Counted from the first letter of the stretch, positions 1 to 6,551 are shown. The stretch: DNA of 8,414 bases from Rubrobacter sp. (GCA_020253895.1 JADDKG010000418.1:1-8414), one strand, 5' to 3'. Made by a program: numbers and translations. Notes: generated from the letters alone by a model not told the origin.

Positions 1-156
1 CCCGCCCCTCCGGCCGACGGGCCATCCGCCTGGAGGCTCCTCTTGAGGTCCCGGGAGCCCGCTGCGGCGGCCCGTGCCGGTCGGAAGGCTGCGCGCCGGC
101 TTGCGCGGGCGGGCGGGATCAGGGTACGTGTTGAGGTGGATCCCGAGGAGGTTTAG
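1..156 (+). CDS. priA: C-terminal end of probable primosomal protein N' (PriA), truncated by window start
   Basis: Frame 1 is open from the first base to the TAG at 154-156 and gives 51 residues with no start in view. The segment ends in RVRVEVDPEEV, which resembles the 'V-x-V-D-V-D-P' beta strand that closes PriA proteins, and it is preceded by a basic helix containing RKAARRLARAGG. Third codon positions are mostly G or C, as in the neighbouring genes. PriA is the primosome protein that recognises stalled forks and restarts replication; actinobacterial members may lack helicase activity, which cannot be judged from this tail. Position supports the call: priA followed directly by def and fmt is a very common bacterial order. 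The stop lies 5 nt before def, so the genes are probably co-transcribed and perhaps translationally coupled. The identification rests on a short tail plus synteny. Confidence 0.6.
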   Translation, partial: PAPPADGPSAWRLLLRSREPAAAARAGRKAARRLARAGGIRVRVEVDPEEV

Positions 157-161
157 AGGGA

Positions 162-656
162 TTGGCTCTTGAGATGCGGACTTTCGGAGACCCGGTGCTC
201 AAGTCCCGGGCCGCTCCGGTGCGGAGCTTCGACGGTTCGCTTGCTAGGCTCGCCGAGGAGATGTTCGAGACGATGCGGGAGCACGAGGGCGTGGGGCTGG
301 CGGCGAACCAGGTCGGGAGGCTCAAGCGGATCTTTGTGGCCGAGGTGGAAGACCGGCGGCTGGTCGTGGTCAACCCGGTCATCGAGGAGGCCTCCAAAGA
401 GACCGAGAGGGCCGAAGAGGGCTGCCTGTCCATCCCCGGGGTCCGGGTAGAGGTCGAGCGCCCGGCGTCCGTGGTCCTCGTAGGGCAGGACCTAGAAGGG
501 GCCCCTCTCAGGATAGAGGCCGAGGGGCTTCTGGCCCGGGTGGTGCAGCACGAGACGGACCACCTGGACGGCATCCTCATCCTCGACCGGGTGGACAGGG
601 AGACCCGCCGGGCCGCCCTGCGGGAGCTGCGCGAGCGGATGCTCAACAGCCGCTAG
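162..656 (+). CDS. def: Peptide deformylase
   Basis: This 164-residue protein is a complete peptide deformylase, the metalloenzyme that removes the N-terminal formyl group from nascent proteins at the ribosome exit. All three family motifs are intact: GVGLAANQ at residues 43-50, EGCLSIPG at 86-93 with metal ligand Cys88, and QHETDHLDG at 129-137 with ligands His130 and His134 and catalytic Glu131. Length is typical of the bacterial type 1 enzymes. The chosen start is TTG at 162, giving MALEMRTFGDPVL, which matches the usual family N-terminus. AGGAGG at 146-151, inside the end of priA, lies 10 nt upstream and could serve as its ribosome binding site. ATG at 174 would remove four residues and has poorer spacing. 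The stop is 4 nt before fmt, pairing the deformylase with the enzyme that adds the formyl group. Confidence 0.96.
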   Translation: MALEMRTFGDPVLKSRAAPVRSFDGSLARLAEEMFETMREHEGVGLAANQVGRLKRIFVAEVEDRRLVVVNPVIEEASKETERAEEGCLSIPGVRVEVERPASVVLVGQDLEGAPLRIEAEGLLARVVQHETDHLDGILILDRVDRETRRAALRELRERMLNSR

Positions 657-660
657 AAGC

Positions 661-1584
661 ATGCGGGTAGCCTTCGCCGGCACCCCCGAGTTCGCCGCCA
701 CCGTGCTCCGCGGCCTTCTGGAGTCCGGGCACGAGGTAGGGCTGGTCATCTCCCAGCCGGATTCCCGGCGCGGGAGGGGCAGGCGCAGGGCCTCCCCCCC
801 GGTCGCCGCGCTCGCCCGCGAGAGGGGGCTCCCCCTCCTCCAGCCGCCGGACATCTCCCAGGCGGCCGGGGAGATCTCCCGCTACGACGTACTCGTCGTA
901 GCGGCCTACGGTCAGATCCTGCGCCCCGACACCCTCTACGCCGCGCCCCACGGCGCGTACAACGTCCACGCCTCGCTGCTGCCCGCCTACCGCGGCGCCG
1001 CCCCTGTGGAGCGGGCCATCATGAACGGCGAGAGGGAGACCGGTGTCACCATAATCAAGATGGACGAAGGTCTGGACACCGGTCCCATAGCCCTCCAGCG
1101 CAGCTTTCCCATACCGCCGGAGATGACCGGGGGCGAGCTCGCCGGCGAGCTCGCCCGGCTCGGCGCTGAAGCTATGGTAGAGGTGCTGGACCGTCTGGAG
1201 TCCGGAACCCTCAACCTCACCGAACAGGACAGCGACCGGGCCACCTATGCCCCCAGGATTACACCTGAGGATCAGGTAATAGACTGGTCGCGGAGCGCGC
1301 GGGAGGTGCACGATCTGGTCCGGGCCCTCGCGCCGCACATCGGGGCCAGGGCCCGCCACCCGGAGGTCGAGGGGCCGGTCAAGATCTGGCGCACCCGGGT
1401 GCACCGGGAGGAGGGGGGTGGTTCGCCCGGCCCCGGTGAGATACGGGCGGAGGAAGGGAGGATCTTCGTCGGGTGCGGTACGGGGGTCGTGGAGGTGCTC
1501 GAACTCCAGCTTCCCGGGGGGCGGCGGCTCGGGGCCGCCGAGTTCCTCCGGGGGCACCGGCTGGGCGGCGCTTTACGCCGCTGA
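661..1584 (+). CDS. fmt: Methionyl-tRNA formyltransferase
   Basis: This 307-residue protein transfers a formyl group from 10-formyltetrahydrofolate to initiator Met-tRNA in the cytoplasm. The N-terminal Rossmann-like domain begins MRVAFAGTPEFAA. The catalytic region follows, with Asn101 and His103 in NVHASLLPAYRGAAP (101-115) and Asp139 in KMDEGLDTGP (133-142), corresponding to the Asn/His/Asp triad of the family. A linker and a C-terminal tRNA-binding domain start near residue 200; PEDQVIDWSRSAREVHDLVR (202-221) is the recognisable domain opening. The length matches the family (about 310). ATG at 661 is only 4 nt after def, with no strong Shine-Dalgarno sequence, so coupling to def translation is likely. 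The last codons form a perfect 6-bp GC hairpin, described separately. Confidence 0.96.
   Translation: MRVAFAGTPEFAATVLRGLLESGHEVGLVISQPDSRRGRGRRRASPPVAALARERGLPLLQPPDISQAAGEISRYDVLVVAAYGQILRPDTLYAAPHGAYNVHASLLPAYRGAAPVERAIMNGERETGVTIIKMDEGLDTGPIALQRSFPIPPEMTGGELAGELARLGAEAMVEVLDRLESGTLNLTEQDSDRATYAPRITPEDQVIDWSRSAREVHDLVRALAPHIGARARHPEVEGPVKIWRTRVHREEGGGSPGPGEIRAEEGRIFVGCGTGVVEVLELQLPGGRRLGAAEFLRGHRLGGALRR
1565..1581 (+). other. GC hairpin over the fmt stop region (weak terminator or 3'-end stabiliser candidate)
   Basis: GCGGCG at 1565-1570 pairs perfectly with CGCCGC at 1576-1581 around a CTTTA loop. The stem overlaps the last codons of fmt and ends at the first base of its TGA codon. It is followed by an A-rich stretch (GAAAAGAGG) and no U tract, so it is not a classic intrinsic terminator. 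In DNA this GC-rich, short inverted repeats also arise by chance. It sits exactly where the def-fmt unit would be expected to end. Confidence 0.3.
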
Positions 1585-1656
1585 AAAGAGGCTATACAGT
1601 TGAGGGCGGCAGGTTCTCCCACACAGGCAGGGAGCGGAGAGAGATGGCTGGTGCGG

Positions 1657-1665
1657 TGCTAAACT
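1657..1665 (+). promoter_or_regulatory. Possible extended -10 promoter element
   Basis: TGCTAAACT at 1657-1665 fits the extended -10 pattern TGn followed by TAnnnT, which actinobacterial housekeeping sigma factors can use without a good -35 box. I see no convincing -35 hexamer 16-18 nt upstream. It lies in the only substantial intergenic gap (1585-1771) and would start a transcript near 1672 that carries the acyltransferase-like gene and pilMNO. This is a pattern match only and could be chance. Confidence 0.2.
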
Positions 1666-1692
1666 GCCCGCAACGCGAGGAGGGGGGCGCAG

Positions 1693-1702
1693 GAAGATCT
1701 TC
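1693..1702. repeat. 10-bp perfect palindrome GAAGATCTTC
   Basis: GAAGATCTTC at 1693-1702 is a perfect 10-bp palindrome in the gap between fmt and the following gene, just downstream of the possible -10 element. It is AT-richer than its surroundings. It could be half of an operator or simply chance; no second copy is apparent nearby. CAGG (1690-1693) and CCTG (1706-1709) could also pair around part of it. Confidence 0.25.
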
Positions 1703-1762
1703 GGACCTGAACTAGCCGCCGGCATGTCCCAGCCCGAGGCCGAGGCCCGGGGCATAGACTTC

Positions 1763-1771
1763 GAGGAGGAG
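1763..1771 (+). promoter_or_regulatory. Purine-rich ribosome binding site that decides the acyltransferase start
   Basis: GAGGAGGAG lies directly before ATG 1772. Taking the first GAGG (1763-1766) as the anti-Shine-Dalgarno match leaves a 5-nt spacer. The alternative in-frame ATG at 1724 has no such sequence within 20 nt. The run would encode three Glu residues if the upstream start were used, so coincidence is possible. Confidence 0.45.
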
Positions 1772-2362
1772 ATGCGGCTCGCCATCGTCGGGGCGGGCGG
1801 CTACGGCCGCCTCGCGCTCGACGTCCTCATCGCCGCCGGCATCTCCGACAGGGTGCTCGGCTTCTACGACGACGCCCACGCCGTGCTCCCCGAGAAGGTG
1901 CGAGGGTTCCCCGTGCTGGGGGACATAGGCATGCTCAAGAGCATGCTCTCCGTGGAGCCCGTGCACGTCATCGTCGCCATAACGGACAACCGCACCCGCC
2001 TCTCCATAGCCAACTCCCTCCGGGGCCTTGGGGGGAGCTTCTTCACCGCCGTACACCCCGGCGCCTACGTCTCGGGGGCGGCGATGGTCGGCGACGGGTC
2101 CGTGCTCGCAGCCGGGGCCGTCGTCCACCCCAACGCCGTGGTCGGAAGCCACAGCTTCATCGGGCCCGGGGCGCTGGTGGACCGCGACGCCGAGGTGGGT
2201 GCGGGGGTCTGGCTCTCGGCGGGCTCCGTGGTCGGGCCCGGCGCCCGCGTGGGGGCCCGGGTCCTGCTCGGCTTTAACGCCGGGGTGGGGCGCAAGGCCT
2301 CCGTGGGGAGCGACACGGAGGTGGGGCCGCTGTGCTACGTGGCCCGGGAGGACGGCGGTTGA
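1772..2362 (+). CDS. PglD/NeuD-like sugar O-/N-acyltransferase family protein (left-handed beta-helix), probable non-canonical active site
   Basis: The protein (196 residues from ATG 1772) has a PglD-type N-terminal domain opening MRLAIVGAGGYGRLALDV, a nucleotide-binding-like GxGGxGR fold. From about residue 95 to 186 it has imperfect hexapeptide repeats of a left-handed beta-helix, for example AVVGSHSFIGPGALVDRD. Relatives acetylate or acylate amino- or hydroxyl-sugars for glycan synthesis. Two things are unusual. The position where PglD/NeuD proteins carry the catalytic His (in 'V-x-H-D/E-C-x-I-G') reads VDRDAEVG here, with Arg138 instead. The usual C-terminal 'G-x-P-A-K/R' acyl-CoA loop is also absent, since the protein ends shortly after the helix. 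It may use another residue, have a different substrate, or be non-catalytic. ATG 1772 was chosen because the family alignment starts there and a purine-rich site precedes it. ATG 1724 would add 16 acidic residues; that stretch does have coding-like third positions, so it remains possible. pilM follows after 28 nt. Confidence 0.75.
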   Translation: MRLAIVGAGGYGRLALDVLIAAGISDRVLGFYDDAHAVLPEKVRGFPVLGDIGMLKSMLSVEPVHVIVAITDNRTRLSIANSLRGLGGSFFTAVHPGAYVSGAAMVGDGSVLAAGAVVHPNAVVGSHSFIGPGALVDRDAEVGAGVWLSAGSVVGPGARVGARVLLGFNAGVGRKASVGSDTEVGPLCYVAREDGG

Positions 2363-2390
2363 CCGGCCTCCCGGGTAGGGGGGTGGATGG

Positions 2391-3524
2391 GTGCTCGACC
2401 GGATAACCGCGCTCGGGCGGCTTCTGCCGCAGGCCATCGGGATGGACATCGACCGGAGCGCGATAAAAGCGGTCCAGCTCTCCGGCTCTCCCGGGGACTA
2501 CGCTCTGGAGCACGTCGGCTACCACCGGCTGCCGGAGGGTGTGATCTCCGGGGGTGAGGTGGCCGACCCGGAGCTTCTGGCCGCCGAGATCCGGAGCTTC
2601 TGGGAGTCGCACTCCTTCCGGGGCAGGTCGGTCTTCCTCGGGGTCGCCAACGAGCAGGTGGTGGTGCGTTTCGTGAGCTTTCCCCGCATGGAGCCCTCCG
2701 AGCTGGCCGGCGCCCTTTCCTTCCAGGCCCAGGACTACATCCCCATCCCGCTGGAGGAGGCGATCCTGGACCACGTGGTGCTCGGCCCGTCCCCCGAGAA
2801 CCCGGAGGAGGACAGGGTGCTGCTCGTCGCCGCCCGCCGGGAGATGGTCCTCCGGTTCTCCGCGGCGGTCCGGTCCGGCGGCCTCCGGCCGGTCGGGGTG
2901 GACGTGAAGGCGCTGTGCCTGCTGCGCTCGGTGCTTCCCGCCTCCTTCTTCGATGACGAGGGCGACGTCGTGCTGCTCGACGTGGGGAGCGAGCTCTCCA
3001 ACCTCCTCGTCGCCGGCGGCGGACGCCCCTCTCTGGTCCGCTTTCTCCCGGTGGGGGTTGAGGATTTCGTCCGGAGGGTCTCCGAGACCGCCGACCTTCC
3101 GGCCGACCAGGCGGAGAAGCTGGTCTTCGAGCCCGGGGTGGGGCTCGGGGGGTGCCTCCGGCGCCCTCCCCCCGAGCCCGAAGAGGAGACCGAAGAGCTC
3201 CCCGACCCGGCGCTCATCTACGACGTCCGGCGGGGGCTGGAGGAGGCCTCCCGCGCGCTCGCGGAGGAGGTGCAGCGCTCCGCCGAGTACCACCAGGCGC
3301 AGCCCGGGGCCCGGGAGGTCTCGCTCGTGGTGCTCTCCGGGGAGGCGGGGCTCATCCCCGGCATCACCGACCACCTCTCCGAGCTGCTCGGCCTCCCGGT
3401 CCGGCCGGCGAACCCCCTCGCCCGGATCTCCGCCAACCGCTCCAACGTTCCCGACGAGCAGCTGAGGGCCATGGAGCCGGTGCTCGCCGTGGCGCTTGGG
3501 CTGGCCATGGAGGACGGCGGGTGA
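2391..3524 (+). CDS. pilM: Type IV pilus assembly actin-like ATPase PilM
   Basis: This 377-residue protein is a PilM-type actin/FtsA-fold ATPase, the cytoplasmic platform that binds the N-terminal tail of PilN and links the pilus motor to the membrane alignment complex. Visible nucleotide-fold motifs are IGMDIDRSAIKAVQLS (16-31, phosphate 1), VVLLDVGSELSNLLVAGG (193-210, phosphate 2) and VVLSGEAGLIPGI (313-325, adenosine motif). A PilM-typical segment, FQAQDYIPIPLEEAILDHVV, lies at 111-130, and LAVALGLAM is near the end. Residues 257-273 are a Pro/Glu-rich acidic linker. GTG 2391 is the start that fits; a G-rich site precedes it. Starting at Met18 (ATG 2442) would cut into the first strand. 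Its stop overlaps the pilN start in GTGA (3521-3524), a sign of translational coupling. Confidence 0.93.
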   Translation: MLDRITALGRLLPQAIGMDIDRSAIKAVQLSGSPGDYALEHVGYHRLPEGVISGGEVADPELLAAEIRSFWESHSFRGRSVFLGVANEQVVVRFVSFPRMEPSELAGALSFQAQDYIPIPLEEAILDHVVLGPSPENPEEDRVLLVAARREMVLRFSAAVRSGGLRPVGVDVKALCLLRSVLPASFFDDEGDVVLLDVGSELSNLLVAGGGRPSLVRFLPVGVEDFVRRVSETADLPADQAEKLVFEPGVGLGGCLRRPPPEPEEETEELPDPALIYDVRRGLEEASRALAEEVQRSAEYHQAQPGAREVSLVVLSGEAGLIPGITDHLSELLGLPVRPANPLARISANRSNVPDEQLRAMEPVLAVALGLAMEDGG

Positions 3525-4201
3525 GGCGGATAAACCTCCTCCCCCCGGAGGAGCGGCGGCGCGGGCTGGAGCGGCTGCGCGGGCAGCGGGCGGCGGGGCT
3601 GCTGCTCGTCGGCGGGGCCGCCGCTCTGCTGCTCGTGGGGCTCGTGGCCCTGTTCCTCGTGATCCGCATCTTCATGGTGGAGAACAGGATCGCCGAGCTG
3701 GACCAGAGCATCGCCGAGCAGAACCGGCGGCTGGAGGCGCTGAGCCCCTACCGCGGGCTCCAGGCCCGGATCGAGGAGAAGAAGCCCGTCGCCGACGGCA
3801 TCTACCGCAGCCGCTTCCAGTGGGCGGAGTTCCTGCAGGGGCTGGCCTTCGTCATCCCCACCACGACCGCGCTGGAGACCATGTCCGCCGAAGCCTCCCC
3901 GGTGGACATAGATGCCCCGGTGGGGCAGCCTCTGGAGCCCCCGGGCAGGGTGGTCTTCACCGGCGTCGCCCTCCCCGAGTACCGCAACGTGGCGGACTTC
4001 GTGGTGCGGATGGACAACCTGCGCTTTCTTTCCAACACCCGGCTGGAGTCTGCCGAGCTGGACCGGCAGACCTTTATCCGGCCCGCGCTGAACTTCGAGG
4101 CCGAGTCCGACCTGATAACCGTGGTGGGGGCCGCCGGGGCCGGGGTCCGGCTGGAGGGGCTGGAGGACCAGGCGCTCTCCGGGGAGGGAGGAGGGGGGTA
4201 G
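3521..4201 (+). CDS. pilN: Type IV pilus assembly protein PilN
   Basis: The 226-residue protein begins VRRINLLPPEE. The INLLP motif (4-8) is the conserved cytoplasmic PilN peptide that docks into PilM. A single membrane helix spans about 25-49, and a heptad-like coiled coil (about 53-88) follows, as expected for PilNO heterodimers. Beyond it is a ferredoxin-like extracytoplasmic domain (about 98-205) that starts WAEFLQGLAFVIP and contains VVFTGVALPEYRNVADFV. A Pro-rich loop at 129-142 and a glycine-rich C-terminus (EGGGG) look disordered. The start is GTG 3521 in the GTGA overlap with pilM; GGAGG at 3509-3513, 7 nt upstream, supports it. The reading frame is open farther upstream inside pilM, but that part is an out-of-frame shadow of pilM. 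pilO follows after 3 nt. Confidence 0.92.
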   Translation: MRRINLLPPEERRRGLERLRGQRAAGLLLVGGAAALLLVGLVALFLVIRIFMVENRIAELDQSIAEQNRRLEALSPYRGLQARIEEKKPVADGIYRSRFQWAEFLQGLAFVIPTTTALETMSAEASPVDIDAPVGQPLEPPGRVVFTGVALPEYRNVADFVVRMDNLRFLSNTRLESAELDRQTFIRPALNFEAESDLITVVGAAGAGVRLEGLEDQALSGEGGGG

Positions 4202-4204
4202 CAG

Positions 4205-4822
4205 GTGGACGGCGAGCGCAGGACGCTCCTCATCGGCGCGCTGGGCATCCTGGCCGCGCTGGTCCTCTCTTATCTGCTCCTGATCTCACCTCTCCTCGAC
4301 CGGCTGCAATCGAGCGCCGAGGAGCGCGATCAGAAGGAGGCCCGGCTCGCCCAGCTCAGGGAGGAGGTGAGGAGGCTGGAGGACGTCCGGCGCAACGCCC
4401 CGGAGCTTGAGCGGCAGCTTCTTGAGCTCTCCAAGCGGATCCCGGAGCAACCGGAGATCCCCACCTTTATCGTGCAGGTGGAGGAGGTGGCCCGGGCCTC
4501 CGGGGTGACCCAGCTCTCCATAGAGCCCGGCACCCCCGGCGCGCCGGAGACCGGTGGCCCCTACTCGGTCGTCCCGGTTACAATGACCTTCGAGGGGACC
4601 TACGAAGAGATGCAGGACTTCCTCCTGCGGCTGCAGAATTTGGTGCGGCTGGTGGCGGTGAACGAGGTCTCCTACGAGCCCGCAGAAGAAGCGGGGGGAG
4701 CTGCCGGGATCGAACGCCTGCTGAGGGTGGAGGTGAGGGCGGAGATATACTTCCAGCCGGAGGGGCCGGTGCCCTCCGGGACCGGGGAGACTACCGGGGA
4801 GGTGACTGCCGATGGCGGGTAG
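4205..4822 (+). CDS. pilO: Type IV pilus assembly protein PilO
   Basis: This 205-residue bitopic membrane protein is the usual heterodimer partner of PilN. It has a short cytoplasmic N-terminus, a membrane helix at about 8-28 and a charged coiled coil at about 31-78. The PilO signature KRIPEQPEIPTFIVQVEEVA (77-96) follows, and then a ferredoxin-like domain with ARASGVTQLSIEPG (96-109) and FEGTYEEMQDFLLRLQNLVR (129-148). The C-terminal tail is Gly/Thr-rich. The start is GTG 4205, 3 nt after pilN, with AGGAGG at 4189-4194 about 10 nt upstream. The gene end overlaps the next gene by 11 nt. Family assignment is firm from the domain order and signatures. Whether the machine builds a motility pilus or a competence pseudopilus cannot be told from this window. 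Confidence 0.92.
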   Translation: MDGERRTLLIGALGILAALVLSYLLLISPLLDRLQSSAEERDQKEARLAQLREEVRRLEDVRRNAPELERQLLELSKRIPEQPEIPTFIVQVEEVARASGVTQLSIEPGTPGAPETGGPYSVVPVTMTFEGTYEEMQDFLLRLQNLVRLVAVNEVSYEPAEEAGGAAGIERLLRVEVRAEIYFQPEGPVPSGTGETTGEVTADGG

Positions 4823-5348
4823 GGGCTTGAGGGAGGGCGCTGGCCGCCTCGTGGAGGCGCTCCTCCGGGACAACCGGGTGCTGCCTCCGGTCCTGGCGGT
4901 CGTCGCGGTCTTCCTCTTCACCTGGGTGGCCGCCGGGACCCTGCTCGGGGGCGGGGGGGAGCGGGTGGCGAGCCGGGAGGGGACGCCCGCCACACAGGGC
5001 GTACAGCCCGCCCCCGGGGTGGAGGCCCCCGACGTGGACTCCTACGCCGCCTACCAGAGCAAGGACCCCTTCCGCCAGCTGCTGCAGCGCTCGGAGGCCA
5101 CGACCGGCCAGCCGGAGACCACCGCCGAGGAGACGGGCTTCGAGCGCACCGGCTTCGGGCAACCCGCCGCCAACCCGCCCCGGGAGAGGACCTTCAGGGA
5201 GGAGCCGGGGTTCCGCAGGGAGGACACCACCCGCCGCCCCGTCCGCCAGCGGCCCGCGCCCCCGCCCGAGAGGACCCGGGGGCTCTTCGAGAGCGGGGGG
5301 AACCTCCCGCCGCCCGGGAGGGTTGCGGACGGGGCCCCCGTGCCGTAA
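4812..5348 (+). CDS. Single-pass membrane protein with disordered Pro/Arg-rich tail, in the PilP position
   Basis: I do not recognise this 178-residue protein as a named family. It has a basic N-terminus, one membrane helix at about 23-45 (LPPVLAVVAVFLFTWVAAGT) and a Gly-rich hinge. A short segment, DVDSYAAYQSKDPFRQLL (74-91), follows. The rest is low complexity, rich in Pro, Arg, Glu, Thr and Gly, with no predicted fold. The 'Y-x-S-x-D-P-F' element recalls the 'R-D-P-F' stretch near the start of PilP and some GspC-like proteins, but the beta-domain of PilP is absent. ATG 4812 lies inside pilO (11-nt overlap, frame +2), so translation is probably coupled and the product likely works with PilN/PilO at the membrane. 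A PilP functional analogue is inference. Third-position GC and the lack of frame breaks support a real gene. Confidence 0.75.
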   Translation: MAGRGLREGAGRLVEALLRDNRVLPPVLAVVAVFLFTWVAAGTLLGGGGERVASREGTPATQGVQPAPGVEAPDVDSYAAYQSKDPFRQLLQRSEATTGQPETTAEETGFERTGFGQPAANPPRERTFREEPGFRREDTTRRPVRQRPAPPPERTRGLFESGGNLPPPGRVADGAPVP

Positions 5349-5381
5349 TCTTGAGGGGATGTCTTCTCGCGAGGTTCTCCC

Positions 5382-6551
5382 TTGAGGTTCGGCTTCTCCA
5401 CCGCCGGCGAGTCGCACGGGCCGGCGGAGGTGGTCATAGTCCACGGCGTGCCGGCCGGGCTGCGGCTCCTGGCCGGGGACGTGGACCGGGAGCTCGCCCG
5501 CAGGCAGGCCGGCTACGGGCGGGGCGGGCGGCAGAAGATCGAACGCGACCGGGTGGAGTTTCTCGGGGGGGTACGCCACGGGTACACTTTGGGCTCGCCG
5601 GTCGCCATGCTCGTGCGCAACCGGGACTACGCCAACTGGGAGCACCGGATGAACCCCGCGCCGGTGGAGGACCCGCCGGACCCGATCACGCTGCCCCGTC
5701 CCGGGCACGCCGACCTCGCCGGGATGCAGAAGTACGGCTTCGGGGACCTGCGCAACGTGCTGGAGCGCTCCAGCGCCCGGGAGACCGTCGCCCGGGTGGC
5801 GGCCGGGGCGGTGGCCCGGAGGTTGCTGGGGGAGTTCGGCGTCCGCATCTCTAGCGCCGTCTACCGGATCGGGGGGGTGGCGATGGACCGGGCTCTCGCC
5901 GCCGCCGGGGCGGAGAAGGCCGACCTCTCCGAGGTGCGCTGTCCCGACCCCGAGGTCTCCGAGAGGATGAAGGCCGAGATAGACGCCGCCCGGCACGCCC
6001 GGGACGCCCTCGGCGGAGAGTTCGTGGTGGTGGCCGAGGGCTGTCCGCCGGGGCTCGGCTCCTACGCCGACTGGCGGGACCGGCTGGACGCCCGGCTCGC
6101 CCGGGCCATAATCTCCATAAACGCCATAAAGGGGGTCGAGATCGGGGACGCCTTCGAGGCCGCCCGGCGCCGCTCCAGCGAGGTGCAGGACGAGATCGTG
6201 CGTCGGGGCGGGACGCTCGGGCGGGCCAGCAACCGGCTCGGGGGGCTGGAGGGCGGGATGACCAACGGCGAGCCCGTGGTGGTGGCGGCGGCGATGAAGC
6301 CCATCTCCACCATCGCCCGGGCGCTCAGGACGGTGGACCTCTCCACGGGGGAGGAGGCGCGGGCCTTCAGGGAGCGGGCCGACAGCTGCGCGGTGCCCGC
6401 CGCCGCGGTCATCGGGGAGGCGATGGTGGCGGTGGTTTTGGCCGAGGCCTTCTTGGAGAAGTTCGGCTCGGATGCCCTGGAGGACATCCGGGCCTCCTAC
6501 GAGCACTACATGCGGCGCATCGGGCGGCTTTCGCGCCGGCCGGAAGCCTGA
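5382..6551 (+). CDS. aroC: Chorismate synthase
   Basis: This 389-residue enzyme converts 5-enolpyruvylshikimate 3-phosphate to chorismate using reduced FMN, the last step of the shikimate pathway. Signatures visible are STAGESHGPA (6-15) with a catalytic-type His, GRGGRQKIERDRVEFLGGV (46-64), RPGHADLAGMQKYGFGDLRN (106-125), LERSSARETVARVAAGAVAR (127-146), RASNRLGGLEGGMTNGEP (281-298) and DSCAVPAAAVIGEAMVAVVL (334-353). Length matches the usual 360-400. The start is TTG 5382, since the protein then opens MRFGFSTAGESHG exactly as in the family; GAGG at 5371-5374 is 7 nt upstream. It begins 33 nt after the membrane-protein gene, with no terminator between them, so it may be co-transcribed with the pilus genes. 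Confidence 0.96.
   Translation: MRFGFSTAGESHGPAEVVIVHGVPAGLRLLAGDVDRELARRQAGYGRGGRQKIERDRVEFLGGVRHGYTLGSPVAMLVRNRDYANWEHRMNPAPVEDPPDPITLPRPGHADLAGMQKYGFGDLRNVLERSSARETVARVAAGAVARRLLGEFGVRISSAVYRIGGVAMDRALAAAGAEKADLSEVRCPDPEVSERMKAEIDAARHARDALGGEFVVVAEGCPPGLGSYADWRDRLDARLARAIISINAIKGVEIGDAFEAARRRSSEVQDEIVRRGGTLGRASNRLGGLEGGMTNGEPVVVAAAMKPISTIARALRTVDLSTGEEARAFRERADSCAVPAAAVIGEAMVAVVLAEAFLEKFGSDALEDIRASYEHYMRRIGRLSRRPEA

Noticed and set aside
643..1557. 304-codon antisense open frame opposite fmt
   Set aside because: Fmt on the + strand has all catalytic motifs; the antisense product is Pro/Gly/Arg-rich and resembles no family.
1572..1598. TTTACG (1572-1577) and TATACA (1593-1598) as a promoter pair
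   Set aside because: The spacer is only 15 nt and the -35 half lies inside the fmt-end hairpin, so it is a poor promoter.
1644..1715. Small + strand open frame of 23 codons (MAGAVLNCPQREEGG...) in the gap after fmt
   Set aside because: A purine-rich stretch precedes its ATG, but the third-base pattern and lack of recognisable features give no support. It ends before the next gene and could be chance.
2274..3374. 366-codon antisense open frame opposite the acyltransferase end and pilM
   Set aside because: It is a codon-bias shadow; pilM is fully supported on the + strand.
3152..3520. Upstream extension of the pilN reading frame into pilM
   Set aside because: It is out of frame with pilM, Arg/Ala/Gly/Pro-rich and unlike PilN. 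The INLLP motif and the GTGA overlap put the start at 3521.
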